DNA from: Paragorgia papillata
Lineage: Eukaryota; Cnidaria; Anthozoa; Scleralcyonacea; Coralliidae
Assembly: GCA_035771165.1 (NCBI GenBank)
Contig: JAWNZC010000419.1
Span: forward strand, 2,879,501-2,943,500
Direction of reading: 5' to 3'
DNA: 64,000 nt
In this document: positions 1-27,414 of the stretch, piece by piece
Position numbering within the stretch: the first letter of the stretch is position 1
Layout: every line of letters begins with the position of its first letter
Program-made: the position numbers and the translations under genes
Notes under the pieces: generated by a model
What the model was told of the DNA's origin: nothing
The model's database searches: none
Seen by the model: only the letters and a program-made list of their open reading frames with translations

Positions 1-257
1 GCCGTGGTGGAAACATTTTATCACCACTCGAATCGAAAAGTTCTCTCTCCACAAAATTAATGATTCCATGTTTGACCTCATAAACACCATTCACTCCTCT
101 AGCAACTAACTCGTTGATTTTCTCCACCACTCTGCAGTCAAGTCGTGTTGAAGAACTTATTTGATCTGGTAGGATTAAAGGCGCTTGGTGCGTTATTAGT
201 TCATCGTCATCTTGGTGGTATTCGTGAGCGATCTCCAGAGGAAACTGAACATAAAGT
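1..257 (-). CDS. Carf: CARF-like exon 3, partial at window edge
   Basis: The acceptor CTGTCAG at 264-258 supplies the single base that completes the split Arg codon. The frame is then open to the window edge: [20 protein letters not shown], then [18 protein letters not shown] and a final PPR. The VVEKI-ELVA-GV helix matches the region that follows the DNA-binding core in CARF proteins. Confidence 0.78.
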
Positions 258-3200
258 CTGACAGCAAAAGATGAAAACGTAACTCGCAACGTAACGTATA
301 GTAGGGTCTTACAATGTTAAGGTAAGGTCTTACAATGTAACGTAAGGTCTCACAATGTAACGTAAGGTCTCATAATGTAACGTAAGGTCTTACAATGTAA
401 CGTAAGGTCTTACAATGTAACGTAAGGTCTCACAATGTAACGTAAGGTCTCATAATGTAACGTAAGGTCTCACAATGTAACGTAAGGTCTCATAATGTAA
501 CGTAAGGTCTCACAATGTAACGTAAGGTCTCACAATGTAACGTAAGGTCTCATAATGTAACGTAAGGTCTCACAATGTAACGTAAGGTCTTACAATGTAA
601 CGTAAGGTCTTACAATGTAACGTAAGGTCTTACAATGTAACGTAAGGTCTTACAATGTAACGTAAGGTCTCACAATGTAACGTAAGGTCTCCCAATGTAA
701 CGTAAGGTCTCCCAATGTAACGTAAGGTCTTACAATGTAACGTAAGGTCTCACAATGTAACGTAAGGTCTCACAATGTAACGCAAGGTCTCACAATGTAA
801 CGTAAGGTCTTACAATGTAACGTATGGTCTCACAATGTAACGTAAGGTCTCACAATGTAACGTACGGTCTCACAATGTAATGTTACATTGTGATGTAACG
901 TAACGGTAACGTAAAGTCTCACAATGTAATGTACAGTACGGTCTAACGATGTAATGTAAGGTCTCACGATGTAACGTAAGGTCTTACAATGTAAAGTAGC
1001 GTCCCACACATTACCCTTACCTTTCTTCTCCTTTATTTTCAAGGCCTGCTCGCCTCAAAGCAGTCAAAGCTCTTTCCTGTGCATGTCTGGTTCCAGCTAA
1101 GCTCTCAAAGTTAGGATCAATTCTATACTCAGGAAACTTATACACTCTCTTAATGTAAATCCTTGCTGGACATGTTGGTCGATGGATCTTTTTCACTTGT
1201 TGACCATCGTCACTCAACTCTACTTTTACTTTATTTCCTTTTCGGCGAGGACCATACTGACACTCCATAACAGTAGCACGTCGTCCTGAATACAACGTGT
1301 TATATGGGATAATTATTATGAGTCTAATGATATTAGATTCCTTGACAAGTTCCTTGGTAACTTTCCTTGCTCGTGTGTACGATGAACACGTTTTCCCCCA
1401 ACAATTTCTCTTGACAAGTTATAATTGCTCGTGTGTGCGGGTGGACATGTTTTCCTTGACGGTAATGACCGCGTAATAAGCTTAAGAGATGATCTTGTCA
1501 AGTTTTCCTTGACCATGCCAGCTTTTGAACAAGGCTCCTTGTCAAGGAAAAACGTGTCAATTTGTGTCGTACACACGAACAAATAAAACTTGTCAAGGAA
1601 AAACTTGTCAAGGAAAACTTGGTCGTCTGTGTGGGGCTTTAAGCTGGTCACGCCAGCTTTTGAACAAGGAAATGTGTTCGTGTGTATAGTCGTCAAGGAA
1701 AACTTGACAAGATCATCTCCTACTCCTAAGCTTTATATTACGCGACCATTGCCGTCAAGGAAAACTTGTCCAGCCGTACACACGAGCATTTATAACTTGT
1801 CAAGGAAAATTGTTGGGAAAAAACGTGTTCATCGTACACACGAGCAAGGAAAGCTACCAAGGAACTTGTCAAGAAAAACTTGGTCGTCTGTGCGGGGCTT
1901 TAAGTGGAGCCTCGCTATAGCGTGCGTCGTTATATTAACGCGCGACTCGGTTGATCCTTGGACCCCAAAATTTTACTTTTCCTGGTTTGTCATTTGACGA
2001 CTTTATATACTGAATCGATGTTTACCTACAGTACTAAAGTTCACCACAGACCGCTAAATTCCGCAAAATAGCGGCAGAATTGATGTGAAATATGTTGCTG
2101 AAACTGAAGTTTCTGCTGAAACTGTTTCTATTAACGCTCACTGGAGACAATTTGATCTTGTCAGCTGACGATCGCTGACCATTACAAGATAAAATGACAA
2201 CACGGCAGTGCGATCATTGTGAGAAATGAAAACCATACAAAAAAAATCTTATTTCAATTCCATTTTGTTGAAGTCTTGAGCGGACTTCAAGCTAGCCTGG
2301 TACCCTGGCCCAATTTCAAAAGAAATAAGGGCCAGGTAACCACTAATCTCATTCTCGCGTCATCAGGGCTAAATCCACTTATGACGATTGCAGTTTTACT
2401 CATAGCCACTAAAAACGCGCGAAATTTTAACCAATAGGAAAGCAGAAGTCTTTAGTGGTTACCTGCCCATATTCTTTGATTGGGCCAGGGTACCAGGCTA
2501 ACTTCAAGCTTCTTCAGTCACGATTTGGATTGTTAGAATCGAACAGAAAGTGCTTCTGGCAGTTTTCAATCTCGCTCCCAGTACTCACTACTGGGGAAGA
2601 GTACTGGGAACGAGATATTTGGCTGTAACCTCGCAACACAGGTACCCCAAGCTCAAACTATGAGATTATTATATTTTCAACGGTTATTAATATATAACGA
2701 AGTGACTGTTAAAGCTGTAAAATTTAATATAAAGGAAACTGATTTGGACGTTCACACGCCTTTGAACAACTCGCATTATTATTTATAGAGTATCAGTAAT
2801 GCGAGTTGTTCAAAGGCGTGTGAACGTCCAAATCAGTCAGTTCGTTACACGGACAAATCAACAAATTAACACACACAAAGATAAAAGGTAAGCATTTATA
2901 TCAAATTTTACAGCTTTAACAGTCACTTCGTTATAATATAAACCGTTGAAAATATAATAAACTAGTAAACATCATTTCATAGTTTGAGCTTGGGGTAGCT
3001 GTGCTCGCAATAACACGCTTCATTCACTAAGGACCCCAACTACCGCGTTATAGCGAGGCTCCAGCCTAGACCTTCTATTTCCTATTTGGGGGCCTGGGCC
3101 GAAAGGACTGGGGAGAGACTCTGCTTACGTCATGAAGCGAATTTATTTCCCAGTCCCATAGGCCACAGCTCAGCCATGGAAAAGCCTATGTCTAGGCTGG

Positions 3201-5259
3201 CGAGGCTCCACTGTATAGATGAAGAGTTAATGCATGGTTCAATTATTGCTGTGACCATCACCCCCCCCCCCTGGCCCCCCTCCCCAGGGATTTGCATATT
3301 TTTTATTACTAAATAGCATATTTCACCCCCGGGTACATGAAAAAAGACAAGTCCCCACCCCGCCTGACCCCGGGGACAACATTGACAAATAGTTGCATGT
3401 AGTAGATTTTAATATTTCAACATTTCAAATATTTCAGCATCCAAACCTTCAAATATAGTGATCAGCTTTGAAAGATTGTTCCTCGCCAACCATTTACTGA
3501 CATGCAAATTGGATTGATTTTCTCTCAAAGTCTCACTCAAAGTTGTATTCGGACGCCATTTGCCAAGCTTGGCCATTCTCATTCCCAGAGCCCACGTTTG
3601 TGTTGCAGGCTAAGGTACCAAATGCCTCGTGTGCTGGTATTTACATTCCCTGCACCTAACCCCCAGGACAACTGCGGGACCAGATGATTAATAACACAAT
3701 TCCCCACCCCCAGGAAGTGCTGGGCTACGTTTCCTCAGGGGTTGCTCGGGGGGGGGGGGGGGGGGGGGGATGGTCACAGCAAGAATTGAACCATGCATAA
3801 GTCTCTCGATATTGAAGAAACTAGATATTTTCAGGTTTGAATCAAACATAAGTACCATCATTCCACGGCCTGCTCCCAACTTGACCTACAGCCCAGTTGG
3901 TAGAGCATCGGACTAGTATATAAGTGGTAAACCAAAGGTCACGGTTCAAATCCCAGCTGTGGTCTAGTAGAATTTTCCTCTCCAATATAGTTTGCCACTC
4001 GGTTTAGCAGAGGTGTAGGAAGGGGGGGGGGGAGAGGGGGGGGGGGGCTGAGCCCTCCAAAAAATAGGACAAGCATTGCTAAATTTAATGTAAACCCCCA
4101 GACCCCCCTAAAAATGCAGTCACTGATTACCTGCATGTCAATTTCAGCCCGCCACCCCCCAACTTTAAATCCGTTCCTACACCTCTGCGAAGTAGCACTT
4201 AATATCAAACGTTATATATAGGGTAAAATATTATATTGTCTTCAAGTACGGCTGTATGTACTGTCTTACAAGTAGTTTTGGAAATGGATGTTTAATTCCC
4301 ATAACAGGTTGGTGGTGTACCTTTAGTTAGATTTCAACCTCGTTCCCAGGGCCTTTTTGAAATTGGGAGGGCAGGAAAAGGGTAACCAGGAAAAGGCCCT
4401 GTTTTCCGAAAGACACCCCCCCCCTCTCCTGGCACACTATGCCCCTGGTCACCCTAATTACCCCCAAGGTCTGCAAATACTGAACTGCAGTATATACATA
4501 CAGTATTAAGGGTATGCATGAGTATCAATTAGGGTTTCCAGGTATTCTAATTGCTGCGAGATTACTGTATGTATAAATAACACAATATAGAATATTACCA
4601 CTATTGAGGAATGGAATACCATCATAGGGTACATATTGGGATTTCCACATGAGGCGAACAGATGGCTTGGCTGATGAAGGTGATTGCCTTGTGCCCCAAA
4701 AACTCCGAGTATGTTCTTTGTGGAGGCCCAAGAGAAGATCTAACTCCGTTTCGGTGCTCACATATCCACGATAAGAATCGCCGATCATTTCACAATCTTT
4801 CAAACGTGCTGCCCAGGGAGGAAGATCGACAGTGTCCGAAATCGAACATGGCATAGTCTCATCACTCTGGATCTGGCCATCGACAAATTCGCTCACTTCT
4901 GATGTCCTTATCCCTTGCACAAGCATCTCTGTTGTGGCCGATGCACCGAAGTTTACGGCGTGGCTTAAATTTGCGATCGCGTCCGAAGAGCTCAAAATTT
5001 GAGACGAAGGCGAAAGAACGCTGGTGGACGATGTCGATGTGCATACGACGAGATCTTTTAAAACGCAACCGTTCAAATCGTTCTCCGTTGTTCCAAGATT
5101 GTTGCATTTCTCCGTCTCGGTTGCACCTGGAAGGATTCCCGGAGTAGCTTTCACACTTTCTACGTTCGAATCTGTCGAGAAATTCAACGAAATGTCTTCC
5201 ACCGTCGAAATTTCGTGGGCAATGCCGTCCTTTGTTGTGTTCGGCTCATCCGAAAGCAT
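1..5259 (-). CDS. Carf: CARF-like (ALS2CR8 family) transcription factor, N-terminal part, three exons, 3' end outside window
   Basis: Three minus-strand exons join in phase: 5259-4599, 1285-1021 and 257-1, giving 394 residues before the window edge. The junctions are GT..AG (donors at 4598 and 1020, acceptors ending at 1286 and 258). Residues 1-140 are Ser/Thr/acid-rich and not conserved. From about residue 150 the protein matches the conserved core of calcium-responsive transcription factor: [20 protein letters not shown], then [12 protein letters not shown], then [14 protein letters not shown] split over the first intron, then [10 protein letters not shown] and, in exon 3, a [13 protein letters not shown] helix. 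In vertebrates CARF is a nuclear DNA-binding protein acting at a calcium-response element of the BDNF promoter; that role is family knowledge and is not shown here. The start ATG at 5259 opens a long frame facing the PDE3 start. The C-terminal part is missing only because the window ends. Confidence 0.86.
299..985. repeat. 20-bp minisatellite in CARF intron 2
   Basis: About 30-35 tandem copies of cgtaaggtctcacaatgtaa, with C/T variation at a few positions and decay towards the right end (890-985). It fills almost all of the intron between CARF exons 2 and 3. The same unit recurs at about 41690-41905 in SHANK intron 3. On the transcribed strand both arrays read ttacattgtgagaccttacg. Confidence 0.95.
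1021..1285 (-). CDS. Carf: CARF-like exon 2
   Basis: 265 nt between an acceptor (TTCAG, ending at 1286) and a donor (GAAAG|GTAAGG, GT at 1020-1019). It completes the Gly codon from exon 1 and encodes [16 protein letters not shown] and [18 protein letters not shown], the Cys/Lys/Arg-rich part of the CARF core, followed by a helical [12 protein letters not shown] stretch. It ends in phase 2. Confidence 0.85.
1341..1873. repeat. Fold-back element in CARF intron 1
   Basis: Arms at about 1341-1514 and 1692-1873 are inverted copies of each other, around a 180-bp centre. Both are built from repeats of a GTCAAGGAAAACTTG-like motif that is itself nearly self-complementary. Frames open on both strands here are mirror images of one repeat and are not genes. 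Confidence 0.8.
2293..2500. mobile_element. MITE with TAGCCTGGTACCCTGG termini, 9-bp target duplication
   Basis: The termini are TAGCCTGGTACC and GGTACCAGGCTA. The flanking duplication is ACTTCAAGC at 2284-2292 and 2501-2509. An inverted relative lies at 34101-34313 inside another copy of the same host element. Confidence 0.8.
2643..2997. mobile_element. Inverted-repeat element with an internal perfect hairpin
   Basis: Termini TACCCCAAGCTCAAACTATG and its inverse; sub-terminal ACCGTTGAAAATATAATA pairs also match. Its centre carries a perfect 40-bp inverted repeat, 2739-2778 against 2797-2836, around an 18-nt loop. Confidence 0.8.
3062..3199. mobile_element. Small MITE CAGCCTAGAC..GTCTAGGCTG with 9-bp target duplication
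   Basis: It splits the right terminus of the Tigger-like element. GCGAGGCTC appears on both sides (3053-3061 and 3200-3208), so the terminus GCGAGGCTCCACTG is restored when the insert is removed. Confidence 0.75.
3231..3797. mobile_element. Inverted-repeat element with 29-bp arms and C/G homopolymers
   Basis: Arms at 3231-3259 and 3769-3797 (TGCATGGTTCAATTATTGCT and its inverse). Just inside them lie a poly-C run (about 3260-3270) and a poly-G run (about 3749-3769). No coding content is recognised. Confidence 0.7.
3845..3965 (+). repeat. tRNA-derived SINE-like repeat
   Basis: Contains CAGCCCAGTTGGTAGAGC (A-box-like) and GGTTCAAATCC (B-box). The acceptor and T stems do not close properly, so this is a tRNA-derived relic and not a functional tRNA. 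The upstream flank (AAGTACCATCATTCCA, then CTGCTCCCAACTTGACC) is shared with the reverse copy at about 29735-29860, which shows it belongs to a dispersed family. Confidence 0.6.
4599..5259 (-). CDS. Carf: CARF-like exon 1
   Basis: Coding from ATG 5259-5257 to a donor after 4599 (AGTG|GTAATA), 661 nt, ending in phase 1. It holds the variable acidic/Ser-rich N-terminus and the first half of the conserved CARF core ([18 protein letters not shown]). Reading on past the donor gives an unrelated tail, so the frame continuing to about 4525 is not coding. Confidence 0.85.
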
Positions 5260-6052
5260 TTCCCGATTCGACCGGAAACCGTAGACCGGTCTGAGATATT
5301 TTACTACAATTTCTTAATCAATGGAATTCTTCTTGATGTTTTCCTCAAACTTGGAAGTGAGACTGAGCGAAATTGGAAGTCTCGATGTGTTCAGCCTCGA
5401 TCGCGTTTCTTGTTCGAAATCGGGGCCTCGATCGCGTGAAAATGAAAGCAACAATGAAATCGACACACTTCGTTCTACCCCGGTGCATCATGGGGGTTGG
5501 GGTATCCCAGAATACCCCGCGGTCGCCGCCTGCGTTTTCGCACCCGAAAGTTTTAATTTCACACCATCAACGTTGCTCTTATCTTGACCGCAAAAACCCA
5601 TTACCCCATTTTCTACAAGTGCGAAATCTTTGTCGAAATGAAACAATTAGAAAATTTAATTGTGCGCTGGCTCCGTCTGTCTTAAACAAAACCTCCGGCA
5701 TTCCGCTGAACCTCTTAAGTTGTGTATCTTTTGAAGAGATCCCGTCGGATTTAATTAAAATTCTAACTTTAAAACGAGAGCGTCGCAAGCTCTGAAAGAC
5801 AAAGTTTACATCTAGGAAAATTAGTTGCGGCTTAACTGGGGGGAATTTTTCTCCGAGGTAATAGTTCCCAGCGTCGGAAAGCACCTATATCGTTCCCGGC
5901 AGGTCTGGCGGCGACAAGTTCGCTGAAGAAATCGATGGCTTGCTGTGCCTGTGTTGTGGTTTACACTTTCAGACAGGTTGCCCTTGTGTGGATAAAGTGA
6001 GGAGATGTAGACCCATCGATTTAAATTCAGGGCCAAAACCATTTGGGGAAAC
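5260..6052. promoter_or_regulatory. Head-to-head CARF/PDE3 intergenic region
   Basis: 793 bp separate the divergent start codons (CARF ATG at 5259 minus, PDE3 ATG at 6053 plus), and the two 5' UTRs must lie here. The sequence is more CpG-rich than the neighbouring introns (for example cgcggtcgccgcctgcg near 5516-5532) and free of the MITE families seen elsewhere. No clear TATA box is visible. A shared bidirectional promoter is inferred from spacing only. Confidence 0.5.
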
Positions 6053-23650
<17,598 letters not shown>

Positions 23651-23727
23651 GAGGTATTATTATTGTGTGGGGTAGTCTGCTAATGTCACTGACCTATATA
23701 GAACTGGACTGCGGGTCCCTTATATCA

Positions 23728-24060
23728 ATGGGTTGCGAGTCCACTTTTTCATGGCAGTAACCGCTGACTATTTTCATGATAAATTTATAACCAGATTGAT
23801 CGGACCGTGGGCGCAACTGAGCCCACAATCAGATAAAACACTGCAAAATAAGGTCAGCGGTTGCTGCCGTGACTTATATCAACGACTGACAGTGACCGAT
23901 CAAGCATCGCGGTTTAGGAGTCCACTTTTTCATAGGAGTAACCGCTGACTTTTTTCTTGATAATTTATAATTAGATTAATCACCGTGGGCGCGGCCGAGC
24001 CCACAGTCAGATAAGATTTCGCGAGATTAAGGCCAGCGGTTGCTGCCATGAGGAAAAGGA
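23728..24060. repeat. Tandem duplication (two units of about 180 bp) downstream of PDE3
   Basis: The unit GAGTCCACTTTTTCAT..GTAACCGCTGAC..CCGTGGGCGC..GTCAGCGGTTGCTGCC occurs twice, starting near 23730 and 23910. Within each unit GTAACCGCTGAC and GTCAGCGGTTGC are inverted. Confidence 0.8.
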
Positions 24061-24189
24061 TTCATATTTCTGTCCTCGCTGTTCGGTTACTTTTTGGACA
24101 AGGCGCGCAGCCCGGTTATATATAGGTCAGTGGCGAACGCAGACTCCAGATCCTTAACGATCAATCGAAGCTAATGCTGTACAGTGCTG

Positions 24190-24290
24190 TCGAGAACAAC
24201 GAAGCAAGGAAACGAAAAACTGCAAAAGATGTTACTTTGTCATTTTAAGTATTCTTTCAAATAAGACAAACTTAATTTTCGTTTCATAGG
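24190..24290. repeat. Fragment of the AAAAGATGTTACTTTGTCATT dispersed repeat
   Basis: AACGAAGCAAGGAAACGAAA followed by AAGATGTTACTTTGTCATTT. This is an arm of the palindromic family at 50868-51364 and elsewhere. Further fragments lie near 17860-17910 and 26020-26090. Confidence 0.7.
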
Positions 24291-24332
24291 TACTCTAAAT
24301 TAGAACAAAATTTACCCCTAGTTAATATAACG

Positions 24333-24609
24333 TATACATGGTTTGGAAGCTCCATTGTCTTTCAACATGAAGTGATAGTCATGTTGAGAGACAATGAAGT
24401 TCCTTATATGGAAGTAAATTCTATGAACACGTGACGATGAAGCACCACAACACGTGACGATGAAGGACTACACTGATTAAACCCGATCGTTGCTATTGGA
24501 TTACTGCTTCATCATACAGAAAATACAATACCGTGAAGTTGCACAAATTTCCATAAACTTGAACAAAAACATAGAACAATGATTTGGACAGGTTTCCAAA
24601 CCATGTATA
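24333..24609. repeat. Inverted-repeat pair bordering the candidate peptide-gene promoter
   Basis: TATACATGGTTTGGAA at 24333-24348 is the exact inverse of TTCCAAACCATGTATA at 24594-24609. They look like the termini of a 277-bp MITE. The right end overlaps the TATA-like sequence upstream of the peptide ORF. Confidence 0.65.
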
Positions 24610-24613
24610 TAAG
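24606..24613 (+). promoter_or_regulatory. TATA-box-like sequence upstream of the candidate insulin-like peptide gene
   Basis: TATATAAG lies 53 bp upstream of the ATG at 24659. That spacing suits a core promoter with a short leader. Its first four bases belong to the inverted repeat ending at 24609. Functional use is inferred. Confidence 0.4.
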
Positions 24614-24658
24614 TTCGATTAACTATGATTTACCCAAGCCAATAGTTTCTTATTCGCT

Positions 24659-25157
24659 ATGTTGAATTTGCTATTTATTGTGATTCTATTCAAGCTCAAA
24701 GTCGCTCTGTCCGACATTGCTTCGATTGACCGCATCCTTTGTATTTGCGGACGGGAGTTGCGAGAGTCACTTCGCAGAATATGCGGCGTGTTGACCGATC
24801 CTCCCCTCTCGGCGAATGTCGACGATCATCGCCGACGATCGGTGAAGGACGGCGACGAGGCGTTGAATTGTGCGGGCTCTGAGATCCCCTCGTTCAATAG
24901 CCTCAAATTTTTTATCTCTGGAAATTCGATTTTCCGCGCACAAATAAGCTGAATATGTTTCATTGTTGAAGCGAATGGTTTGACGTGTGTTGGTTGGTTT
25001 TTCAGAAAAATTGTAGTGTAGCGCGCTGTGGAGGACACGACACTGTTCATGCTTTCGGAGCTGGTTGTAGTTGTTCTATTAAGATGTCTGTGTCATTACA
25101 GTTGATTTCATGGAGTGTTGCGAAGTTTGTACCAAGAAATTGACAAGTACATTGTAA
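24659..25157 (+). CDS. Candidate insulin/relaxin-like prepropeptide (two-exon model)
   Basis: From ATG 24659 the frame reads a hydrophobic leader (MLNLLFIVILFKLKVALS), then RILCICGRELRESLRRICG. The latter fits the insulin B-chain signature C-G-x2-L-x3-L-x3-C-G exactly (C30-G31, L34, L38, C42-G43). A tribasic site RRR (58-60) follows, suitable for convertase cleavage. Exon 1 alone stays open to 24952 without an A-chain. Model: a weak phase-1 donor at 24870 (AATT|GTGCGG) joins an acceptor after 25101 (CATTACAG), giving DFMECCEVCTKKLTSTL and a stop at 25155-25157, 88 residues in all. Insulin genes typically have a phase-1 intron here. The A-chain candidate reads CC-x2-C and stops where the last Cys would be; B plus A then have six cysteines. 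The B-chain part is fairly convincing; the A-chain exon is speculative. A decayed gene is possible. Confidence 0.45.
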
Positions 25158-25229
25158 CCATTGGTTGATGCTTATCCAATGAATTTGCGAGCTTTGAGTC
25201 AAAGCTCATTTTGATTGGAAACATTGGGA

Positions 25230-25830
25230 ACCTTGTTAACAACGTAACAAAGTTGTTGGTGGTAGTTGTGTTACTGTGAGATTGGTGATAGTTGTTGTGT
25301 TACTGTGAAGGGTAGAAGTTGGTGGTAGTTGTGTTACTGTGAAGTTGGTGGTAGTTGTGTTACTGTGAAGTGTGAAGTTGGTGGTAGTTGTGTTACTGTG
25401 AAGTTGGTGGTAGTTGTGTTACTGTGAAGTTGGTGGTAGTTGTGTTACTGTGAAGTTGGTGGTAGTTGTGTTACTGTGAAGTTGGTAGTAGTTGTGTTAC
25501 TGTGAAGTGTGAAGTTGGTGGTAGTTGTGTTACTGTGAAGTTGGTGGTAGTTGTGTTACTGTGAAGTTGGTAGTAGTTGTGTGTTACTGTGAAGTGTGAA
25601 GTTGGTGGTAGTTGTGTTACTGTGAAGTTGGTGGTAGTTGTGTTACTGTGAAGTTGGTGTAAGTTGTGTTACTGTGAAGTGTGAAGTTGGTGGTAGTTGT
25701 GTTACTGTGAAGTTGGTGGTAGTTGTGTTATACTGTGAAGTGTAAAGTTGGTGGTAGCTGTGTTACTGTGAAGTTGGTGTAAGTTGTGTTAGTGTGAGGT
25801 TGGTGGAAGTTGTTGTGTTAAAGATCGAAA
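25230..25830. repeat. 26-bp minisatellite downstream of the peptide ORF
   Basis: About twenty units built from GTGAAGTTGGTGGTAGTTG followed by TGTTACT, some with an extra 8-bp GTGAAGTG piece. Confidence 0.92.
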
Positions 25831-26404
25831 TACTGACATTTCTAGCCAATGTCCTTCATTAAAATAAATTACAATGTAATCTGACGAAGGGCTTTGCCTT
25901 AAAACGTCAGTAGTATTCGTTCCCTTTAATCTCAACAATTCAACACCTTTAAGATTTTCTATATGCATTGTAACACACTGCCTACACAGCACTCTACTTT
26001 TATATTACTCTGACAACGGATGTTACTTTGTCATTTTAAGTGTTCTTTCAAATAAGACAATCTTAATTTTTGTGTCATGGACACTTTAAACTCTTCTGCT
26101 TCTATAGAAGCAGAACAAGTCGTCTGGTCTTCCACATAGCGCGTTCCCAGAGCAAATCCTATTTAAGAAGTCGTGCATTATTAGATTGTGTGTAAAATAT
26201 ATGTAGGCATGGAAATATGGCGTGTGTTACTACCCAATTATATAGATTATATTTACTTGTACATTCATATATATCACGAGGTCGTACCACCGCCAGATTT
26301 ATCAGAATATACCGCCCAAAGCCCGTGATGAAATATTCATTGTAAATTAAATTGAATTTTACGGTATGACTGTGCATTTTCTTTGCTTTGTGATATTGGT
26401 TTTG

Positions 26405-26620
26405 TAATATTTAAAACATAAGCAGCAGTGTTTTATCAGATTTAAAACACGAGGCTTTAGCCGACTATATAGCCAAGCTGATAAATCACGTACTGCGAAT
26501 GTTTTGAATAGATTATAGTCAGTTTCAGCTTGCTTTTGAAATTCGTTTGTCAACATTCGTTGGAAGGTTGGGAACTTGGTACAGAAGTTTCGTTGTGAAG
26601 TTCGTCGTGAAGTTCGAATT
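26405..26620. repeat. Dispersed TTTTATCAGAT repeat
   Basis: GCAGTGTTTTATCAGATTTA and the following ACACGAGGC..AGCCGA resemble 38965-39030. TTTCAGCTTGCTTTTGAAAT near 26522 is inverted at about 26817 (TTTCAAAAGCAAGCTGAAAC), so 26405-26840 may be one fold-back element. No gene seen. Confidence 0.5.
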
Positions 26621-27335
26621 TAATAAACTTTGAATTGAATTCCTTTGACAAAATCACAGAGAAGAAGATTATTTGTTGTATATATAGAATATAATAATAG
26701 ATACTTGGTTAAGCAGAAACAAATTGCCGACTTAAATTTGTATCTACCTCGCAACGTAGTTCGGAACCGATTGCAACGTAAGTTCGGAATGTTCATTTCA
26801 ATTATACGTATCGGATTTCAAAAGCAAGCTGAAACGGACTATAAAAAAACGACTCATTTGGTAAGCTCCGATTGGCGTAGTAATTTTGTGACTGATTATA
26901 TGGCACGAAAATCTTTCTTTGACTACAAAAAGGAATTATAATACTCCGTGTGCTATATATACCTGGAGAAAAACAAACCCGATTTTTGCTTCGTTATTTG
27001 ATTTTGCATTTCTCATATATAGTCGTAACAAAATTTTCGTGACATAAAATCAGCCCCCGGGCTAAGCCGAGAAAATCAAAGTTAAATTTTATCAAAATCA
27101 GGAGGATTTATATTCGGTGTAAAACCACATGTTGACATGACACTGATTTCTTTCTGTTTTCTTCGTGAATTATTAATGATTTTTTTGTTTAAATTGTTTA
27201 TAAAATATAATTTTCGAAATGCGGACTGCGATTGGGCGAAAGCAGTGTTTCGATAGCAGGATATCATAGAAACATGGGAAAGTTAACGCCATTATACGCT
27301 ATATTAAACTATATAGAAACACAGTAAAGATCAAA

Positions 27336-27390
27336 CCCAGAGCCCGCGATCCTTTTGGTAATGACCAAAAGGATCGCGGGCTTTGGGTAC
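27336..27390. repeat. Hairpin CCCAGAGCCCGCGATCCTTT
   Basis: About 24-bp arms (CCAGAGCCCGCGATCCTTTT and near-exact inverse) around a 4-nt loop, directly next to a MITE with related CCCAGAGCCC ends. Confidence 0.8.
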
Positions 27391-27414
27391 GAGATTGCAA
27401 GGTAAAGATCTACG

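Larger units (their letters stand above)
1903..3213. mobile_element. Pogo/Tigger-like TA-flanked element with three nested insertions
   Basis: The left end AGTGGAGCCTCGCTATAGCG follows TA (1901-1902), and the right end GCGAGGCTCCACTG precedes TA (3214-3215). Related termini occur at 32362, 33525 and 34479. Three other inverted-repeat elements sit inside it: 2293-2500, 2643-2997 and 3062-3199. No transposase frame remains. The pogo/Tigger label rests on the CAGTGGAGCCTCGYTATAACG-like terminus and the TA target. Confidence 0.7.

Noticed and set aside
299..985. Possible CRISPR array
   Set aside because: Contiguous 20-bp tandem units without unique spacers, inside a eukaryotic intron.
1316..1997. 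Mirror open frames of 126 and 135 codons
   Set aside because: They translate the two arms of a fold-back repeat and share the same peptide words; no conserved domain.
24985..25100. Alternative A-chain exon reading NCSVARCGGHDTVHAFGAGC after the acceptor near 25005
   Set aside because: Open only in phase 0, and Cys spacing (C-x4-C-x12-C-x-C) does not fit the insulin A-chain; the 25102 acceptor gives a better CC..C pattern.
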